Notes under the pieces: generated by a model
Told to the model about the DNA's origin: nothing
Databases searched by the model: none
The model's input: the letters and a program-made list of their open reading frames with translations, nothing else
Program-made: the position numbers and the translations under genes
Assembly (NCBI RefSeq): GCF_002483205.1
Contig: NZ_DLHM01000004.1
Coordinates: forward strand, 652,962-716,961
Source: Flavihumibacter sp. UBA7668
GTDB taxonomy: Bacteria > Bacteroidota > Bacteroidia > Chitinophagales > Chitinophagaceae
Length of the DNA stretch: 64,000 nt
Reading direction: 5' to 3'
In this document: piece after piece, positions 54,575 to 64,000 of the stretch
Numbering within the stretch: the stretch's first letter is position 1
How the letters are laid out: each line of letters starts with the position of its first letter

Positions 54575-55225
54575 TCATGACGGGTTGGTGCTATTCAATT
54601 CCCATGTTAATGCACCAGTTGGACAGGCGTCTACCTGTGCTTTGATTTGATCTGATTCAGCCCCTTCCATATTGATCCAGGGTTTTGCCTGAAGATTAAA
54701 TACACCAGGTAAACCTGTAACACACCTGCCGGAATGTTTGCAAATGGACGGTTTCCAGATAACGGTAATAGCATTGTTGCGATAAAACATTTTTTTTACC
54801 GTTTGATCTTCATTGAAAATAAAAGTCCGTTCAACCACCTCGCCTTTCAATAATTTGCTAATTGGACAATTGTTGGCAATTTCCACCAGTTTTTCCATTT
54901 GTTCATCCGTAATTCCGGTACTAAACCGTAAATCTCGATCAAATGTTGTAATGGTTTTATCGTCTTTCTTGTATTGAAACAAATTGGTTTTAATGCTGAT
55001 TTCAGGGATCACCCATTCTTTTCTATCTATATACATTCTTAGGGTTGCAAGCGTGCAGGTGCCAAGCGAGGACAACAATAAAGTGAACGGGTCAGGCCCC
55101 AGATCTTTTCCTCCGCTGGTTATGGGTTCATCTGCTGTAAATTTCCCATTTCTCCAATGAACTTCCATTGTGTATTTCTGCAGGCCGATGGAAGCTTTTA
55201 CCGGTTTTTCTAATTTATACTTCAT
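54575..55225 (-). CDS. OsmC-family peroxidase-like domain fused to a [4Fe-4S] mono-cluster domain
   Basis: Residues 1-140 form an OsmC/Ohr-type domain with the two expected reactive cysteines: C57 (LSSLGTCTLATLR) and C120 (ANNCPISKLLKGEV). OsmC proteins reduce organic hydroperoxides in the cytoplasm. From about 150 onward is a divergent 4Fe-4S mono-cluster domain with CKHSGRCVTGLPGVF and VDACPTGALTW. The two parts are joined without a long linker, suggesting that electrons may pass from the cluster to the thiol site (inference). The gene lies between the giant PAS kinase (9 bp) and the ModF-like gene (13 bp), so the three are probably one operon. Confidence 0.9.
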   Translation of the reverse strand: MKYKLEKPVKASIGLQKYTMEVHWRNGKFTADEPITSGGKDLGPDPFTLLLSSLGTCTLATLRMYIDRKEWVIPEISIKTNLFQYKKDDKTITTFDRDLRFSTGITDEQMEKLVEIANNCPISKLLKGEVVERTFIFNEDQTVKKMFYRNNAITVIWKPSICKHSGRCVTGLPGVFNLQAKPWINMEGAESDQIKAQVDACPTGALTWELNSTNPS

Positions 55226-55234
55226 AAGAATTGT

Positions 55235-58200
55235 TTAAGATCGGGAAGGGATGGTTTTGGGTATTCTAAAGTGAAACACACTCCCCACACCCGGTTCGGA
55301 TTCTACACATATTGTACCTCCTAAATTATCAATGATTTTTTTTACAATAGCAAGGCCAATGCCGGTACCACTGTAATCTTCTCGTTTATGTAAGCGCTGG
55401 AATATAATGAAAATCCGTTCGTGGTAATCAGGTGCAATGCCAATTCCATTGTCTTTCACAGATATTTCCCATTCAATATCCAGGTCTTTGGCACTAATAT
55501 AGATTCGTGGAGAAGTTTCTGCCTTACTATATTTGATTGCATTGGCTACCAGATTCTGGAATACCTGGAGAAGTGGTGAATAATAACAAAGAATGGTTGG
55601 AAGCGGGTCGAATTCAACAATTGCAGCCTTATCTTCCATAAGATTCCTGTTAAGAGCTATGGTTTCCTCAACCAGCCGATTTAGATTAACTGCCGTTAAT
55701 TTCTCATTATGTTTACCAATTCTTGAAAAGTCAAGCAGGTCCAGGATAATCTGCCGCATTCTTTTGGCTCCATCTGTGGCAAAATAAATATATTGATGTG
55801 CTTTTTCATCGAGCTGTCCATGGTATTTTTTTTCCAACTGGGTAAGAAAGCCGGTTACCATCCGAAGTGGCTCCTGAAGATCATGGGAAGCAACATAGGC
55901 GAACTGTTCCAGTTCCTGATTGGAAAGCGCCAGTTCTTTCAGGTTTTTCTCTAATTCCTGGTTCAGATCTTTAAGTGATGCCTCATACTGTTTTCTGTGA
56001 GAAATATCAGACATGGCTCCGAGTGCCCGTATTACATGTCCCTGTTCATTTCTTATAAATATAGCTTTGTCAACAACATATGCATATTCTCCGGATGCTT
56101 TCAGAAAACGATATTCCTCCTCCCAGTTATTTGTAGCAGTACTTCCATCCATATACCCCTGTATTTTTTCAACAACAATACCACGGTCATCCGGATGTAT
56201 CAGGCTTATCAGAAAATGAAAGCTTGGATTTGTTTCAAGCAGATTATATCCAAACAAGGTACTGAAACCATGCCCCCAGAACAGCTTATCCTTTTCAACA
56301 TCATAGTCCCAGATAGCATCATTGGTAGCTCTTGTGATAATTTCAAATCGCTCATTTGATTGCCTGATTTGAGCTTCTGTTTTTTTACGGTTGCTGATAT
56401 CACGGATGAATACGGAAGTTCCATTTCCCGAAGGATATACTACAAGGTCAAACCATTTATTTGTAAATACATTATTGTATTCAATTGATTTTTTTTTCCT
56501 GCTTCCTAAAGCCTCATTTAATGCAGTAAAATCGGTTAATTGTAATGCTTCGGCCAATACAGAGGAAGCATCTTTATTTTCTACCTGTTGCCTGGGTAAA
56601 CTGAATATATTTTCCGCCTGTTTGTTCCAGTAGGTTATTTTCCCCAGCTGATTAATAGCACAGAAACCATCTCCAATGCTCTCCAGAATAGTATTTCTTT
56701 CGAATAAAGCTGTTTCCAGTTGAACCTGGTTGTTTTTACGCTGAATTGCGGCAGCCAGATTAGCAGTGACATTGATTAAAAAACTGATTTCTGATTCAGT
56801 CCAATAACGTTCCTCCCGGCAATCATCAAACCCGATAAGTCCCAGACACTCATTGCCGGCCATAACCGGAAGCGCAAGGCAGGATTTGATCGATTGTATC
56901 TCAAGTATTCCTTTTAATTTTTTATCCTGAATACCAGAGGTTATTAACCGAACGGGTGATCCTTTTGTCAATGGACCGAAATAATCAGGAAAGTCATCTA
57001 TAGGTACTTCCTGTAAATCTGGATTGTTGTTGGCTGGCTGAAGATCTTCAGATACCCATTCAAAGCGCTGGCTGGCGTGTTGCTGACCGGTTATCAAATC
57101 CTTATATAATTCAAAATAATAAACACGATCCACATCCACTGTTTGTCCGGTTAATTCAAATACCCCGGGAAGTACGGTGGTCCATTCATCTACCTGCAAA
57201 AATTCACTGATTATTATAGAAAGCGTATCTAATAATTTATTTTTTTTAGATAGTTCCAGCTCAATGGTTTTGCGTTCATGAATATTCTGTAAACTACCAT
57301 AAATGCGGACACAAATACCTTCCTGAAATTCTCCATTTCCAATGGCTCTGACCCATCGGTCATTTCCTTTGGCAGTTTTTATTGGAACTTCGAAGTCGAA
57401 ATTTTTTCCGGTTTGAATAATAGCATCAACCTGTTGTTTTACCATTTCCCGATATTCTGGATGGTAAAAGGCAACAGACTTTTCAAGGTCTGGTATATAT
57501 CCTTCCTCCACTTCATGAATGGAACGGGTAACCGGCGACCAGTAGAGTAGTTGATTGATCAGGTCAAGTTCCCATCCGCCAACATTTGCAAGATTGGATG
57601 CGTTGTCCAATAATATTTGTAATTCCCTGGTTTCTGAATTGTCGCGCATAATACCAACCATTCGTGTCGGCCTACCTTCTGCATTCCTGATTATATGCCC
57701 GATTTCTTCAATGAATGCATAGGTTCCATCTTTGCGTTTGTACCTGTAATTACTCTCCCAACGATCCAGGCTTCGATTTTCTACAAAGAATTTTAGGCTT
57801 TTATTTACTCTTTCGGCGTCTGCGGGATGAATTTTATTGCTCCATTCGGAAAGGGGAACCGGTTGGCTAATTTCTTCTGAATAACCAAATAGTCGATTGT
57901 ATCCATCGCCAAACAACAGTTTGTCTTGTATTATATCCCAATCGTAAATCGCATCTTTAGTAGCTCTGTTAATGAGTTCAAATCTGTCATTGCTTTCTTT
58001 TATATTTTCGAGGTAGTTAAATTTTGTAATTACAAGTGATAAAAGGTGTTGAGATCGTTCGATGGCAAATTCTTCAAACGTACCTGGAATTTTTGGGGTA
58101 TTGTAATAAAGCGCAAATGTTGCAACTACATCCCCTTTATCATCCAGTATTGGCTGAGACCAGCAGGCGGCAAATCCATATTTGAATGGAAGGTTCCGAT

Positions 58201-59290
58201 GGTTTGACCATCGCTCATCTTCGTATACATTTCCTACAATAACTTTTTCTTTTAGAAAAGCTGCTGTTCCACAAGAACCCTGATTCAGTCCGATTGTGAG
58301 ACCATTTAATTCAGCAGCATATTCAGCTGGAAATGATGGAGCAGCAAGCGTAAACATTTTACCCTGCTGTATTTTCATGACAGATGCTTTCATGTCTGGA
58401 AAAAGTTGTTCCAGATCTAGCAAATAAGAATTTATAAGTTCAATAAGTTGGACATCCTGCTGGATTGCCTGACGCAATAATTTTTTTTCTATCTTATCCA
58501 GTTCATCATAAAAGTAATCGGCAGTTACATCAACCATGAGTCCGGTTAATTTTATAGGTCTTCCATTATTGCTAATCACTTTAACACGATCATGTAACCA
58601 GATATAGGTTCCAGCCTTTGTTTTTAACCGGTAATCAAATACGTGATTATTTGATAAGTTGGTTTGTGTATGACAATAGTTAATAGCAAAATCACGATCC
58701 TCCGGGTGTATATGTTTTTGCCAGAAATCTGGTTCGTTGATCCATTCTTCTGAAGAATAACCTGTAATTTCCAAAGCCTGCGGTGATACATAGGTGAATT
58801 GAAAACTGGTGGCATCGGCTTCCCAAAAAATTCCGTCTGCATTTTCAAGTAAGATTTTACTTGTTTTCCGGGCATCCTCCAAATTCTGCCTTATTTCAGT
58901 GAACTCGGTAATATCATGGAATACTCCCGCCAGTTTAACAGGTATATTATTCTCATCCCTTATTACGGAAGCTTTGGATTGAACTATGATTGATTTTCCC
59001 GTACGGGTGATCAGTCTCTTTGTAATATTGTATTCAAGGCCTTTTTCCAATACATCCTGCATATGTTTCAATGCGCCATCCCGGTCTTCGGGATGGATTA
59101 TATTGCTTCCAATTTCAAAATCTACGATAAATGACTGGGGAGGATAATCCAGCAAATGATATACCCCATCAGACCAGTAAATAGACTGATCTCTGAGATC
59201 AAGTGTCCACGTTCCGACTTTCATTAATGATTCTACGTGGTTCAGATGGGTTTGTTCCGTAGTAATTGGATCACTGGAAAAACTAGGCAT
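55235..59290 (-). CDS. Soluble multi-PAS/GAF sensor histidine kinase
   Basis: This 1351-residue cytoplasmic kinase has no membrane segment. The order is PAS (about 20-130), PAS (145-265), GAF (about 280-430), PAS (440-555), PAS (about 565-685), GAF (about 700-875), PAS (about 890-990), PAS (about 1000-1120), then HisKA with H1136 (YVASHDLQEPLRMVTGF) and a HATPase domain ending GTGIGLAIVKKI. The SHDLQEPLR form is typical of bacteriophytochrome-like kinases. There is no chromophore cysteine pattern that I can identify, and no receiver domain or cognate regulator nearby. It is the first gene of the cluster with the OsmC fusion. The boundaries given are approximate. Confidence 0.92.
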   Translation of the reverse strand: MPSFSSDPITTEQTHLNHVESLMKVGTWTLDLRDQSIYWSDGVYHLLDYPPQSFIVDFEIGSNIIHPEDRDGALKHMQDVLEKGLEYNITKRLITRTGKSIIVQSKASVIRDENNIPVKLAGVFHDITEFTEIRQNLEDARKTSKILLENADGIFWEADATSFQFTYVSPQALEITGYSSEEWINEPDFWQKHIHPEDRDFAINYCHTQTNLSNNHVFDYRLKTKAGTYIWLHDRVKVISNNGRPIKLTGLMVDVTADYFYDELDKIEKKLLRQAIQQDVQLIELINSYLLDLEQLFPDMKASVMKIQQGKMFTLAAPSFPAEYAAELNGLTIGLNQGSCGTAAFLKEKVIVGNVYEDERWSNHRNLPFKYGFAACWSQPILDDKGDVVATFALYYNTPKIPGTFEEFAIERSQHLLSLVITKFNYLENIKESNDRFELINRATKDAIYDWDIIQDKLLFGDGYNRLFGYSEEISQPVPLSEWSNKIHPADAERVNKSLKFFVENRSLDRWESNYRYKRKDGTYAFIEEIGHIIRNAEGRPTRMVGIMRDNSETRELQILLDNASNLANVGGWELDLINQLLYWSPVTRSIHEVEEGYIPDLEKSVAFYHPEYREMVKQQVDAIIQTGKNFDFEVPIKTAKGNDRWVRAIGNGEFQEGICVRIYGSLQNIHERKTIELELSKKNKLLDTLSIIISEFLQVDEWTTVLPGVFELTGQTVDVDRVYYFELYKDLITGQQHASQRFEWVSEDLQPANNNPDLQEVPIDDFPDYFGPLTKGSPVRLITSGIQDKKLKGILEIQSIKSCLALPVMAGNECLGLIGFDDCREERYWTESEISFLINVTANLAAAIQRKNNQVQLETALFERNTILESIGDGFCAINQLGKITYWNKQAENIFSLPRQQVENKDASSVLAEALQLTDFTALNEALGSRKKKSIEYNNVFTNKWFDLVVYPSGNGTSVFIRDISNRKKTEAQIRQSNERFEIITRATNDAIWDYDVEKDKLFWGHGFSTLFGYNLLETNPSFHFLISLIHPDDRGIVVEKIQGYMDGSTATNNWEEEYRFLKASGEYAYVVDKAIFIRNEQGHVIRALGAMSDISHRKQYEASLKDLNQELEKNLKELALSNQELEQFAYVASHDLQEPLRMVTGFLTQLEKKYHGQLDEKAHQYIYFATDGAKRMRQIILDLLDFSRIGKHNEKLTAVNLNRLVEETIALNRNLMEDKAAIVEFDPLPTILCYYSPLLQVFQNLVANAIKYSKAETSPRIYISAKDLDIEWEISVKDNGIGIAPDYHERIFIIFQRLHKREDYSGTGIGLAIVKKIIDNLGGTICVESEPGVGSVFHFRIPKTIPSRS

Positions 59291-59363
59291 ATCCTTTCAG
59301 TAAATAGGTTTAGGATTTGGACATTATAAATGTACAAAAACAAATCCCATTTCGGATGTTTAC

Positions 59364-61058
59364 CTATTGAATAACGACAGGGTAGGTTTTTTCCGGAGTT
59401 TTAAGATAATAGAATCCCGATGCTAACCGATCAACCGGAAGGGCATTTCGTCCTGCTGGCAAATCTCTGGTTAGGAGCAGCATTCCCAAACCTGAATAGA
59501 GTTGAATCGTTGTCGGGTGGCTTGTTTCCAGCAGTAATTGTTTTGAAATAACCGGATTGGACAAAATCTTAAAGCCGGAAGTGTTTTGACTGTTTTGAAT
59601 TTTGATAACGTCTGTCCGGCTTTGACGGCCATCCGTATCTCTCTGGGTTATCCGATAAAAATTATTTCCCGGTACTGGCTGCATGTCTGTAAATCCATAC
59701 TTTCTGGGTAAGGATGAGGTACCTGCAGCAGGAAGATTGCCTATAGCTTTCCAATCGTGGCCATTATTACTTCGCTCTACCAGAAAATCCAGCGTTTGCT
59801 GTTCCATAGTGGTCGTCCAGGTAAGGTGAACTTCTTTTCCTTTCAGACTGCCACTGAACCCTGCCCAGCGAACCGGAAGAAGTGTACTCCACGTTATCGG
59901 ACCTGAAACTGCAGGTGTTAAACTGGTTGAATTAAAGCGCAGGGTATGGGTATTATTTCCGCTGGATGATAAATCATTAAAATAGGCGATTCCATTTGCA
60001 TCGGTGTATCTGGTGAACGTACCGGCAAGAACTCCATTTCCTGTTTCCAGGCTTGCAGTGATGGCTACATTTGCCTGGAATACCGGTTGATTAAAACTGT
60101 TTAACAATCTTACCTGAAATTCAGGATTCATTGCCACATTCGTCTGGTAAATAGTGGGTTGTGAATGCACGCCGAGCCTTGATGGCAAACTAACCGATGG
60201 TTCATTAAAGGCTACAAAAGCAGGGTCCGCCTGTCCGCTCGTAGTATATACCAACTGAACCACCTCTGTATAGTTTGAAGATGTAATACCAAGCTGAGAC
60301 AGATCCAATGCCAGCATTCTGATCGGACGAATGGTGTTGATATAAGAATTGAGTGTTTGTGTACTATTCGGGTTATAAAAATCAGCTCTCCAATTGGCTA
60401 ACCTTGGAAAATTAACTAAACTGTTTAGATTAAATGTGAATTCCGTTCCCACTGTACCACCACTGCTGTTGATGAATTTCATTCTGTCACCATTATTACT
60501 TGGGTCGGCAATTTGAACAAATAAAATATCCGGAACGCCATCGCCAATTGCAGCTGCAGAAATTCCACTTGCACCTAAATTAAATTGCAAAACTGATCCG
60601 GCAGGAATATTAGCAAGACCTGTTCCCATATCTAACCCGTTAATCCCATCCGTTAAAAAGGAGGAAAGTACGGCACCGCTAATGGGACTTCCCTGAAAAG
60701 GAGCCGCAGAACTATTATTAACACCCGCATTAATTCCGTCATATAGTTGACCGAGACCTACAAAATAATCTCCGCCACTTGTAGGTACATTATTAAGAGG
60801 AATTGCACGAAAAGTTTGCGGAAGAAAACTTACTCCATTGGCAGTTAGTTTGGCATCATCAACGCCGGTTGAATAGGTGACTCCATTGTAAACAAAACCT
60901 AATAAATTATGGCTATTATCCGGTAATATAGAATTTAATTGATTGGAAGCGGAGGTATAATATCCGTTGAAATCAGAGTAGAACCTGGTTACCCTTGCCT
61001 GGGCTAAAAGTATTTGTTGCAGTAGCAACAGCCAGCAAATAGATAAAATTTTTTTCAC
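59364..61058 (-). CDS. T9SS-type secreted protein with Ig-like domain
   Basis: The 564-residue product starts at a GTG (61058). It has a signal peptide (about 1-19, ending LLAQ). The first 300 residues, rich in Asn, Ser and Gly, are unrecognised, with the phrase IGDGVPDILFVQIADPS. An Ig-like (Big-type) beta domain follows at about 300-390 (ITASLETGNGVLAGTFTRYTDANGIAYF). A fibronectin-like region comes next (WTTTMEQQTLDFLVERSNNGHDWKAIG), and then a type A sorting domain (about 490-564, NPVISKQLLLE ... GFYYLKTPEKTYPVVIQ). It is likely exported by type IX secretion and attached to the surface. No operon partner is evident. Confidence 0.82.
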   Translation of the reverse strand: MKKILSICWLLLLQQILLAQARVTRFYSDFNGYYTSASNQLNSILPDNSHNLLGFVYNGVTYSTGVDDAKLTANGVSFLPQTFRAIPLNNVPTSGGDYFVGLGQLYDGINAGVNNSSAAPFQGSPISGAVLSSFLTDGINGLDMGTGLANIPAGSVLQFNLGASGISAAAIGDGVPDILFVQIADPSNNGDRMKFINSSGGTVGTEFTFNLNSLVNFPRLANWRADFYNPNSTQTLNSYINTIRPIRMLALDLSQLGITSSNYTEVVQLVYTTSGQADPAFVAFNEPSVSLPSRLGVHSQPTIYQTNVAMNPEFQVRLLNSFNQPVFQANVAITASLETGNGVLAGTFTRYTDANGIAYFNDLSSSGNNTHTLRFNSTSLTPAVSGPITWSTLLPVRWAGFSGSLKGKEVHLTWTTTMEQQTLDFLVERSNNGHDWKAIGNLPAAGTSSLPRKYGFTDMQPVPGNNFYRITQRDTDGRQSRTDVIKIQNSQNTSGFKILSNPVISKQLLLETSHPTTIQLYSGLGMLLLTRDLPAGRNALPVDRLASGFYYLKTPEKTYPVVIQ

Positions 61059-61190
61059 AATGGGTACGATTAACTAAGTGGAACTCTGTAGTAACGATAC
61101 AAAATTGCACTTATTATCCAGCCCTGTGAATGTTTTTCGATGATAGACCTAAAATTTTCTTTAAATGGAATGAAATGGAAGATTAGCCGA

Positions 61191-63536
61191 TTATTTCATG
61201 TGGATGGTCATTTTTTTTAACTGCTGGTTTTGTAAAACCAGGCCTTCTGTTTGTCCCTGCCAGCTGATGGATTGAATAATAGTAAATAAGTCAGCCAGGT
61301 TGCCGATCGGCTGACCATTTAACTCCCGGATGATATCCCCACTTTTCAGTTTGTTTTTTTCAGCCAGACTTCCGGCTGGCACATCAATAAGTAATACTCC
61401 ATTTTTATCAGGTGAACCTGAAGCGGATTGCTCTCCTAATGTTTCAATATTTTTTATGGTGGCACCCAGCCATTCATTTAATTGTCCGGGTACCTGGGTT
61501 TTAAGCTGAGCTATTTCTTTGATGGGTGGTTGAGCTGTAATTTTTTTAAGGGAGGGAGAAATCACTCCAAACTGATCCATTGAGAAATTTTCAAAACCCG
61601 TTAATAAAACAGCTGACTCTTTTTGCACCGAGAAATCACCTGGAAATCTAAGATTAAATGCCGGATCACCAGTTCGGCTATGTAAATCGGTGTTCGATTT
61701 TTGTGCAGCCTCTAATCCCTTGGGTTGTATAAAGAAATTTGAATCAACCTGCAGCCCCCAGTTGCGGATCCGGATTGGAGCATAAGGATTGGTAACAATA
61801 TTTTGGGTGAAAATATCTTTGCTGTCTGCATACCAGACATGTGGATGAAAACTGTTATTGATTAGAATATTATTTCTGACTGTTCTATTATACCCTTCCC
61901 GTAATTTAAGTCCGCCGTTTAGACAAAGATTATTGTAAATAAAATAGTTACTACTACCATCATCCAGGTCAATATCCCAGCCATGTTCGCAGTGGAAGCG
62001 GTTATTCCGCAGCGTTATGGGTTTAATTATATCGAGGAAGGGCAGGGCCGGATTAGTTGTTACCCGCTCATCCACCTGTTCGATGGAGGGCACCCAGTAC
62101 CGATCTCTTCCCCATGAATTGAAGGCACCATGATCGCCGGATTCCAATACAGTTCGAAAAACATCATTGAATTCCACGAGATGCCCACCCCAACAACCGT
62201 CACCGATATTTATACCGGCCCTTGGAACATCATAGATGGTATTATGCCTGACTGTGATGTCCATTGCCATGCTGATTTGTATGCCGGCAACCTGTTTTTC
62301 GATTTGCCCAATTGTATGAATAAGGTTATCATGGGCCAGGCAATTTGAAGGAAATTGATTTGTTTTAGGACCGGGAATCAGGTCCAATTCCTCTACTTTT
62401 TGTTGTTCTTCATATTGGAACAAAGGTGATCGAACAGCAGCTGGATCTCCAACAAATGCAATCGCATTTCCACCAATTTCATAAATATGATTCCCTTCAA
62501 TTTTGCAATTTCTGTTATAACGACTTACAAAAACGGCATGTCCGCCCAATTGATGAAAGCTGTTGTTTTCAATCTGAATATTTTCGGAGCCTTCCACCAA
62601 TATTGCCCCGGAACGGTTGATGGTCCAATCACTTCTTAAAAGCGGCTCACGGGGATGCATAAATGTACGGTTGGTTCCAGTAAAAACAAGATTCGACAAG
62701 TGTACAGCACGAATTGGTGTGGCCTCCGTTCCTTCCAGGTGTATTAATTTATCCAGGTGTGAAAGTTCGAGCCTCGCTTTCGAAAGAGAGTTTCCATCCG
62801 GCGGCAAAAGATAAAGTATGCCTTTCCTACTGTCATAAAACCATTCCCCGGGAGCATCGAGTTCCTCCCAAATATGTTCAACAAACCGATGTTCTGAATG
62901 CATGGGAGATGGACGGTTATTTTGCCATCCGCCTTCCAGCACAAGGCTGTCTGGGGTAGCTTTTCCCAGAATTTTATAATGAAAATCGCCCCATTCCGCC
63001 TGATGTAAAGCATGTACATAAGCTCCTTCAGGGTTCGCCCATTGTTGAATTCTTTTTTTGCTGAGAGCATCGGATGAAGTACCCATAAAAAATCGGGCAT
63101 TTGAATCTATATTGGGATAACGGGCCATCGGTAAGGCATTACCGTTGAAATATAATTGATCCGCTTTTATTCCATTTCCAATGAATGCTTCCCAAATTCC
63201 ATTTCTCCAGGGTTTCCAATCAGGGCGTATGCGTTGTGCACCACTAAGGATGGATTTTTTCTCTGAAGATCCGGTAATATGTAAACGATGCCCGTTAAGA
63301 ATTGCCGGATTTATAAGGAGTGTTGATTGGAGGTAATGAATTCCGGGACCAAGTACCAGGCTGATATCTCCTGCAGGCGCGTTTCGGATTTTTGATAACG
63401 CATATTCAACCGTTTTAAAGGGAGCTACTTTGGATCCTGAATTGGTGTCTTTTCCATTTATATCTATATACCAGGTTGTCTGACCAAAACCATGAAATGA
63501 TAGCGACATTATTAGAAAGCACAGAAATCGTTTCAT
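61191..63536 (-). CDS. Secreted right-handed beta-helix protein with C-terminal PDZ domain
   Basis: The 781-residue protein has a signal peptide (about 1-18). The start WYIDINGKDTNSGSKVAPFKTVEYALSKI is typical of parallel beta-helix carbohydrate-active proteins. The beta-helix runs through residues 300-610 with repeated N-x-(I/F) turns (ENIQIENNSFHQLGGHAVF, NCKIEGNHIYEIGGNAI, ITVRHNTIYDVPRAGINIG). The C-terminal PDZ domain (about 695-780) has the carboxylate-loop-like GVLLIDVPAGSLAEKNKLKSGDII. No lyase catalytic set can be named, so substrate and activity remain open. It is a single gene divergent from the partial membrane gene at 63612. Confidence 0.87.
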   Translation of the reverse strand: MKRFLCFLIMSLSFHGFGQTTWYIDINGKDTNSGSKVAPFKTVEYALSKIRNAPAGDISLVLGPGIHYLQSTLLINPAILNGHRLHITGSSEKKSILSGAQRIRPDWKPWRNGIWEAFIGNGIKADQLYFNGNALPMARYPNIDSNARFFMGTSSDALSKKRIQQWANPEGAYVHALHQAEWGDFHYKILGKATPDSLVLEGGWQNNRPSPMHSEHRFVEHIWEELDAPGEWFYDSRKGILYLLPPDGNSLSKARLELSHLDKLIHLEGTEATPIRAVHLSNLVFTGTNRTFMHPREPLLRSDWTINRSGAILVEGSENIQIENNSFHQLGGHAVFVSRYNRNCKIEGNHIYEIGGNAIAFVGDPAAVRSPLFQYEEQQKVEELDLIPGPKTNQFPSNCLAHDNLIHTIGQIEKQVAGIQISMAMDITVRHNTIYDVPRAGINIGDGCWGGHLVEFNDVFRTVLESGDHGAFNSWGRDRYWVPSIEQVDERVTTNPALPFLDIIKPITLRNNRFHCEHGWDIDLDDGSSNYFIYNNLCLNGGLKLREGYNRTVRNNILINNSFHPHVWYADSKDIFTQNIVTNPYAPIRIRNWGLQVDSNFFIQPKGLEAAQKSNTDLHSRTGDPAFNLRFPGDFSVQKESAVLLTGFENFSMDQFGVISPSLKKITAQPPIKEIAQLKTQVPGQLNEWLGATIKNIETLGEQSASGSPDKNGVLLIDVPAGSLAEKNKLKSGDIIRELNGQPIGNLADLFTIIQSISWQGQTEGLVLQNQQLKKMTIHMK

Positions 63537-63611
63537 ACTACATTCTTGAAAGAACTGAATATAGGCTCATTTTTTAAAGCAAAGTTCAAGTAAATTAGCA
63601 AAACCTTTACC

Positions 63612-64000
63612 ATGATTCTCCTTGGCAATATTTTACTGCTTCTTGCCAGTTTATTTTACTTCGGGCTATTTATTGTTTTATATGTCGAATCCAAACCGCA
63701 TGGGGATGGATTAATGGGATATGGATGGGCAGTGATCTTATTGAATTTAGGGCTGATCCTGTCGATGCTGCTGGTTTCTCTATTGATTGCATACAAGGGT
63801 GGTCTTAACTGGATTAAAGGTAGTGTCTGGACAAAATTTGGCTGGACCAGTCTGGTGGTGTTAGGTAGTCTGCTAACTACTGCATTTTGTGCCTTAATGA
63901 AATATGAACCAGGCCCGCTGCCTGTTTTCTTTAAAGTTATTTCAAGTTTAGGTCCGGCTATTATGCCTCCATTGTTAATACTTTCCGGATTTGTTTTATT
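63612..64000 (+). CDS. Multi-pass membrane protein, C-terminus cut off by window edge
   Basis: The frame is open from the ATG at 63612 to the window edge, giving 129 complete codons. It shows four strongly hydrophobic segments (about 2-24, 35-60, 74-95 and 105-129) with short loops containing VESKPHGDG and KYEPGPLP. I do not recognise the family. It is divergent from the beta-helix gene, with a 75-bp spacer. Confidence 0.7.
   Translation, partial: MILLGNILLLLASLFYFGLFIVLYVESKPHGDGLMGYGWAVILLNLGLILSMLLVSLLIAYKGGLNWIKGSVWTKFGWTSLVVLGSLLTTAFCALMKYEPGPLPVFFKVISSLGPAIMPPLLILSGFVL

Overview
This 64 kb window looks like chromosomal DNA of a Bacteroidota bacterium, probably in or near the family Chitinophagaceae (inference). 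The supporting signs are a SusC/SusD pair next to a hybrid two-component sensor, type IX secretion C-terminal domains, start sites with few Shine-Dalgarno sequences, moderate GC content, and the gene order miaB / sigma-54 activator / lptE / hypothetical / secG. I see no rRNA, tRNA, CRISPR array, transposase or phage gene. Coding density is high. The longest stretch without a gene is about 280 bp (29478-29760), and it may hold one small gene and a repeat element.

Region 1 (1-9945) is mostly envelope housekeeping. It holds a truncated AsmA-family protein, two exported thioredoxin-fold proteins, a YihY-family membrane protein, the lytic transglycosylase mltG, and a minus-strand cluster of miaB, a sigma-54 activator with no sensor domain, lptE, a conserved hypothetical and secG. 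The cluster ends at an intrinsic terminator. Region 2 (10098-34472) starts with a lipoprotein and then holds the most striking locus. A minus-strand array encodes a periplasmic adaptor, an ABC ATPase, six tandem full-length MacB/FtsX-type permeases, a second ABC ATPase and a TolC-type outer-membrane protein. Divergent from it is an NtrC-type response regulator, histidine kinase and small membrane protein operon. The divergent spacer holds a near-consensus sigma-54 promoter facing the array, plus a 22-bp-spaced direct repeat that could be the activator site. Palindromic hairpins sit in the array and bracket a tightly packed block of four permease genes.

Region 3 (34447-48303) carries a small conserved hypothetical and a compact polysaccharide utilization locus. 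The locus comprises a hybrid two-component regulator, a GH31 glycosidase with a PA14-like insert, SusC, SusD and a lipoprotein with an internal duplication. It ends at a strong intrinsic terminator. Region 4 (48455-64000) holds a large T9SS-secreted PKD protein, a DUF1624-type membrane protein, a ModF-like double ABC ATPase, an OsmC-ferredoxin fusion, a giant soluble PAS/GAF histidine kinase, a second T9SS-type surface protein, a beta-helix protein with a C-terminal PDZ domain, and a truncated membrane protein.

Two intergenic elements (8447-8523 and 29699-29763) share a 7-nt period and a common layout. In both, the element supplies the stop codon of the upstream gene. They look like members of a dispersed heptad-repeat family.
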